NCBI GenBank assembly: GCA_003486645.1
Contig: DNGI01000159.1
Location: forward strand, 1-6,757
From: Cyanobacteria bacterium UBA11370
GTDB lineage: Bacteria; Cyanobacteriota; Cyanobacteriia; Cyanobacteriales; Coleofasciculaceae
Direction: 5' to 3'
Length of the DNA: 6,757 nt
Both the position numbers and the translations under genes were made by a program. Under the pieces are notes generated by a model. That model was not told the origin of the DNA. It ran no database searches and was given only the letters and a program-made list of their open reading frames with translations. Shown piece after piece: positions 5,231 to 6,757 of this stretch (position 1 is its first letter; each line of letters begins with the position of its first letter).

Positions 5231-5670
5231 GAAAAATTAACTTTAATTTACAAAAGTCTCAACATCCTTAACTCACCCTAAACTCCCCTTCTCTAGCAAC
5301 CCTTGTGATCTCATCAAGTTTACCTACAGGAACTCCAACGAGAGAGAAAGTGCGATCGCATTCAACCCTATCGCCACAAGCGATTTCCCGCTAGGCTTCA
5401 GGCGCACTCTCATTACTCAAAAACCCCAGATTCCGAGGAATTGAGGAGTTGATTGTGGTTTTTTGTTTTTTGTTCTTATTTATATTGTATTGGTAATTAA
5501 AGTTTTATATTTGATTTTTATTTGACTTAAGATAGGATATTAGAGATTTAAAACGAATTAATAGCGAAATAAACGGTATAGTGCATATTTACAGCCTATT
5601 CCAAATCAAAGCCCCCTTTTTTTTCCCTCGCAGTTAGTCAATAATTCAATCAACCCTTTCAGGGAGCAAC
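5231..5670. other. Gene-free AT-rich stretch upstream of chlL
   Basis: No open reading frame of convincing composition is seen. The stretch holds a HIP1-bearing nested palindrome (5344-5411) and then strongly AT-rich DNA (about 5455-5600) that probably carries the chlL promoter. Candidate boxes are weak: TTGATT (5511-5516) with TAGGAT (5533-5538) at 16 bp, TTGACT at 5522-5527 without a good partner, and TATAGT at 5577-5582 without a -35. An 8-bp A/T-rich dyad around 5418-5465 is followed by T runs but has too little GC to call a terminator. Confidence 0.4.
5344..5411. repeat. Nested palindromic repeat containing a HIP1 octamer
   Basis: Outer arms GAGA-aa-GTGCG (5344-5354) and CGCACTCTC (5403-5411) pair over nine bases with a 2-nt bulge. 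Inside lies ATCGC-cacaa-GCGAT (5370-5384). HIP1 GCGATCGC occupies 5352-5359 within the palindrome TGCGATCGCA. The make-up, HIP1 plus CGCTAGGCTTCAGGCG-like sequence, resembles dispersed palindromic repeats of filamentous cyanobacteria, but membership in a family cannot be shown from one copy. Confidence 0.5.
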
Positions 5671-5704
5671 GGCTGGCTTGAGAGTCAACGACTAGCTGCC
5701 AGCC
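5671..5704 (+). promoter_or_regulatory. Stem-loop in the chlL leader
   Basis: GGCTGGC (5671-5677) pairs perfectly with GCCAGCC (5698-5704); inside, AGTC (5683-5686) pairs with GACT (5690-5693) around AAC. The outer stem is GC-rich and sits about 45 nt before the ribosome binding site. It is followed by TTTAATAG, too short a T run for a terminator, so a leader structure affecting transcript stability, attenuation or translation is more likely. This assumes transcription starts upstream of 5671, which is not shown. Confidence 0.45.
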
Positions 5705-5749
5705 TTTAATAGCTGCTTGTGACAATATTCCAGTTTTGATCCGAACGAT

Positions 5750-5754
5750 AGGAG
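5750..5754 (+). promoter_or_regulatory. Ribosome binding site of chlL
   Basis: AGGAG lies 10 nt before the GTG at 5765 and supports that non-ATG start. No in-frame ATG exists near it, and the protein begun there matches the conserved ChlL N-terminus [14 protein letters not shown]. Confidence 0.8.
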
Positions 5755-5764
5755 ACAACGAAGC

Positions 5765-6631
5765 GTGAAACTCTCAGTTTACGGAAAAGGCGGTATCGGC
5801 AAATCGACGACTAGCTGCAACATCTCAGTTGCCTTAGCCAGACGTGGTAAAAAAGTACTGCAAATTGGTTGCGATCCGAAGCACGACAGCACCTTTACCC
5901 TGACTGGCTTTTTGATTCCCACCATTATCGATACCCTTCAGGAAAAGGATTACCACTACGAAGATGTCTGGCCTGAAGATGTGATATATAAAGGCTATGG
6001 TGGTGTGGACTGCGTGGAAGCAGGTGGTCCTCCGGCAGGCGCAGGTTGCGGTGGCTATGTCGTCGGCGAAACAGTGAAACTACTCAAAGAACTCAACGCC
6101 TTTGACGAATATGATGTAATTCTCTTTGACGTTCTCGGTGACGTAGTTTGCGGTGGTTTCGCTGCACCTCTGAACTATTCCGACTACTGCATGATCGTCA
6201 CCGATAACGGGTTTGATGCCTTATTCGCCGCGAATCGCATTGCTGCATCGGTACGCGAGAAAGCGCGGACTCATCCGTTACGTTTAGCAGGTTTAATTGG
6301 CAACCGTACTTCCAAGCGGGATCTCATTGATAAATATGTTGATTCCGTACCCATGCCAGTGTTAGAAATTCTGCCGTTAATTGAAGACATTCGCGTGTCT
6401 CGCGTCAAGGGTAAAACTCTATTTGAAATGGCAGAAACTGACCCTTCACTGAATTATGTCTGCGACTATTATCTGAATATTGCCGACCAAATTCTGTCAC
6501 AACCAGAGGGTGTTGTACCGAATGATGCGCCAGATCGGGAATTGTTCTCGTTGCTATCTGATTTCTATCTGAATCCTCAGCAACCCAAGGTAGTGAGTGA
6601 GGAAGAAGAATTGGATTTGATGATGGTTTAA
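5765..6631 (+). CDS. chlL: Light-independent protochlorophyllide reductase iron-sulfur ATP-binding protein ChlL
   Basis: ChlL is the NifH-like reductase of dark-operative protochlorophyllide oxidoreductase. A homodimer binds MgATP and one [4Fe-4S] cluster and passes electrons from ferredoxin to the ChlN-ChlB component, which reduces ring D of protochlorophyllide to chlorophyllide in the dark. The 288 residues are full length. Visible motifs are the P-loop GKGGIGKS (7-14), switch I CDPKHDST (36-43), the cluster cysteines Cys95 in GAGCGG and Cys129 in DVVCGGF, and switch [12 protein letters not shown] (122-131). [13 protein letters not shown] (179-191) and [18 protein letters not shown] (207-224) are also typical. 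The acidic tail ([11 protein letters not shown]) lies in the variable C-terminus. The gene starts with GTG after AGGAG. No partner gene is in the window; chlN often follows chlL in cyanobacteria, but the downstream 126 bp are repeat. The enzyme is oxygen-sensitive, and structured leader elements could serve light or oxygen control, though that is inference. Confidence 0.97.
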   Translation: MKLSVYGKGGIGKSTTSCNISVALARRGKKVLQIGCDPKHDSTFTLTGFLIPTIIDTLQEKDYHYEDVWPEDVIYKGYGGVDCVEAGGPPAGAGCGGYVVGETVKLLKELNAFDEYDVILFDVLGDVVCGGFAAPLNYSDYCMIVTDNGFDALFAANRIAASVREKARTHPLRLAGLIGNRTSKRDLIDKYVDSVPMPVLEILPLIEDIRVSRVKGKTLFEMAETDPSLNYVCDYYLNIADQILSQPEGVVPNDAPDRELFSLLSDFYLNPQQPKVVSEEEELDLMMV

Positions 6632-6635
6632 CTTA

Positions 6636-6757
6636 GTAGCGGATGTGGCAGCGTGGCAGCGGATTGGGTAGCGGATGTAGCGGATGGGTTATTGGTTGTT
6701 CTTGAAATTTTGCCTATTACAAATCACTTATCCGTTACATCCGTTACCCCATCCGTT
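6636..6757. repeat. Long imperfect hairpin 3 of CGGAT-unit repeats, directly after chlL
   Basis: Repeat units begin 5 bp after the chlL stop: GTAGCGGAT (6636-6644), GTGGCAGC (6645-6652), GTGGCAGCGGAT (6653-6664), then GTAGCGGAT twice (6668-6676, 6677-6685). Bases 6658-6685 pair with 6730-6757 over 28 positions: 24 Watson-Crick, three G-U in plus-strand RNA (6659, 6671, 6680) and one mismatch (6665-6750). The loop is 44 nt. The right arm reaches the last base of the window, so the stem may be longer. It has no T run, so intrinsic termination is not shown; protection or formation of the chlL 3' end is possible. Confidence 0.75.

Noticed and set aside
5418..5475. Intrinsic terminator (CAAAAACC / GGTTTTTTG followed by T runs)
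   Set aside because: The stem is almost all A-T with two G-C pairs next to the loop, the loop is over 30 nt, and no gene ends nearby.

Overview
The window looks like chromosomal DNA of a cyanobacterium, probably a filamentous one. The grounds are a near-canonical chlL gene (dark-operative protochlorophyllide reductase), three HIP1 octamers (GCGATCGC), a Nif11-type small protein, short-tandem-repeat tracts in the intergenic DNA, and a Pvc16-type contractile-injection-system gene. The species cannot be fixed from this stretch alone.

Layout. (1) 1-428: a RelE/ParE-type toxin gene whose visible start lies inside a small element, a 13-bp perfect inverted repeat around five copies of a pyrimidine octamer. 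The usual toxin N-terminus is missing, so the gene is probably truncated. (2) 429-2873, minus strand: a large membrane protein joining a Cys4 motif, a degenerate protein-kinase-like domain, one membrane helix and a periplasmic-binding-protein-like domain. (3) 2874-3033: a divergent promoter region with a perfect TATAAT and a small palindrome. (4) 3034-3243: a Nif11-domain small protein, converging with a 74-residue unknown protein (3245-3469, minus) whose stop codon lies one base away. (5) 3584-4939, minus: a Pvc16/DUF4255 protein, probable tail-cap component of a contractile injection system. (6) 4940-5764: an 825-bp divergent intergenic region rich in structure, with a GTTG-type low-complexity tract, two successive long imperfect hairpins, a HIP1-bearing nested palindrome, an AT-rich presumed promoter zone and a leader stem-loop. 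(7) 5765-6631: chlL, with a GTG start and a clear ribosome binding site. (8) 6636-6757: another long hairpin of the same repeat family, running off the window edge.

The genes do not form one pathway. chlL stands alone here; its partners ChlN and ChlB are not in the window, and chlN may lie downstream. The Pvc16 gene implies a contractile injection system elsewhere in the genome. The most unusual content is the repeat architecture. Three long hairpins lie on either side of chlL, and ten of the eleven non-Watson-Crick positions that could form a wobble pair do so only in plus-strand RNA. This suggests RNA or single-stranded-DNA folding in the direction of chlL rather than simple DNA palindromes.
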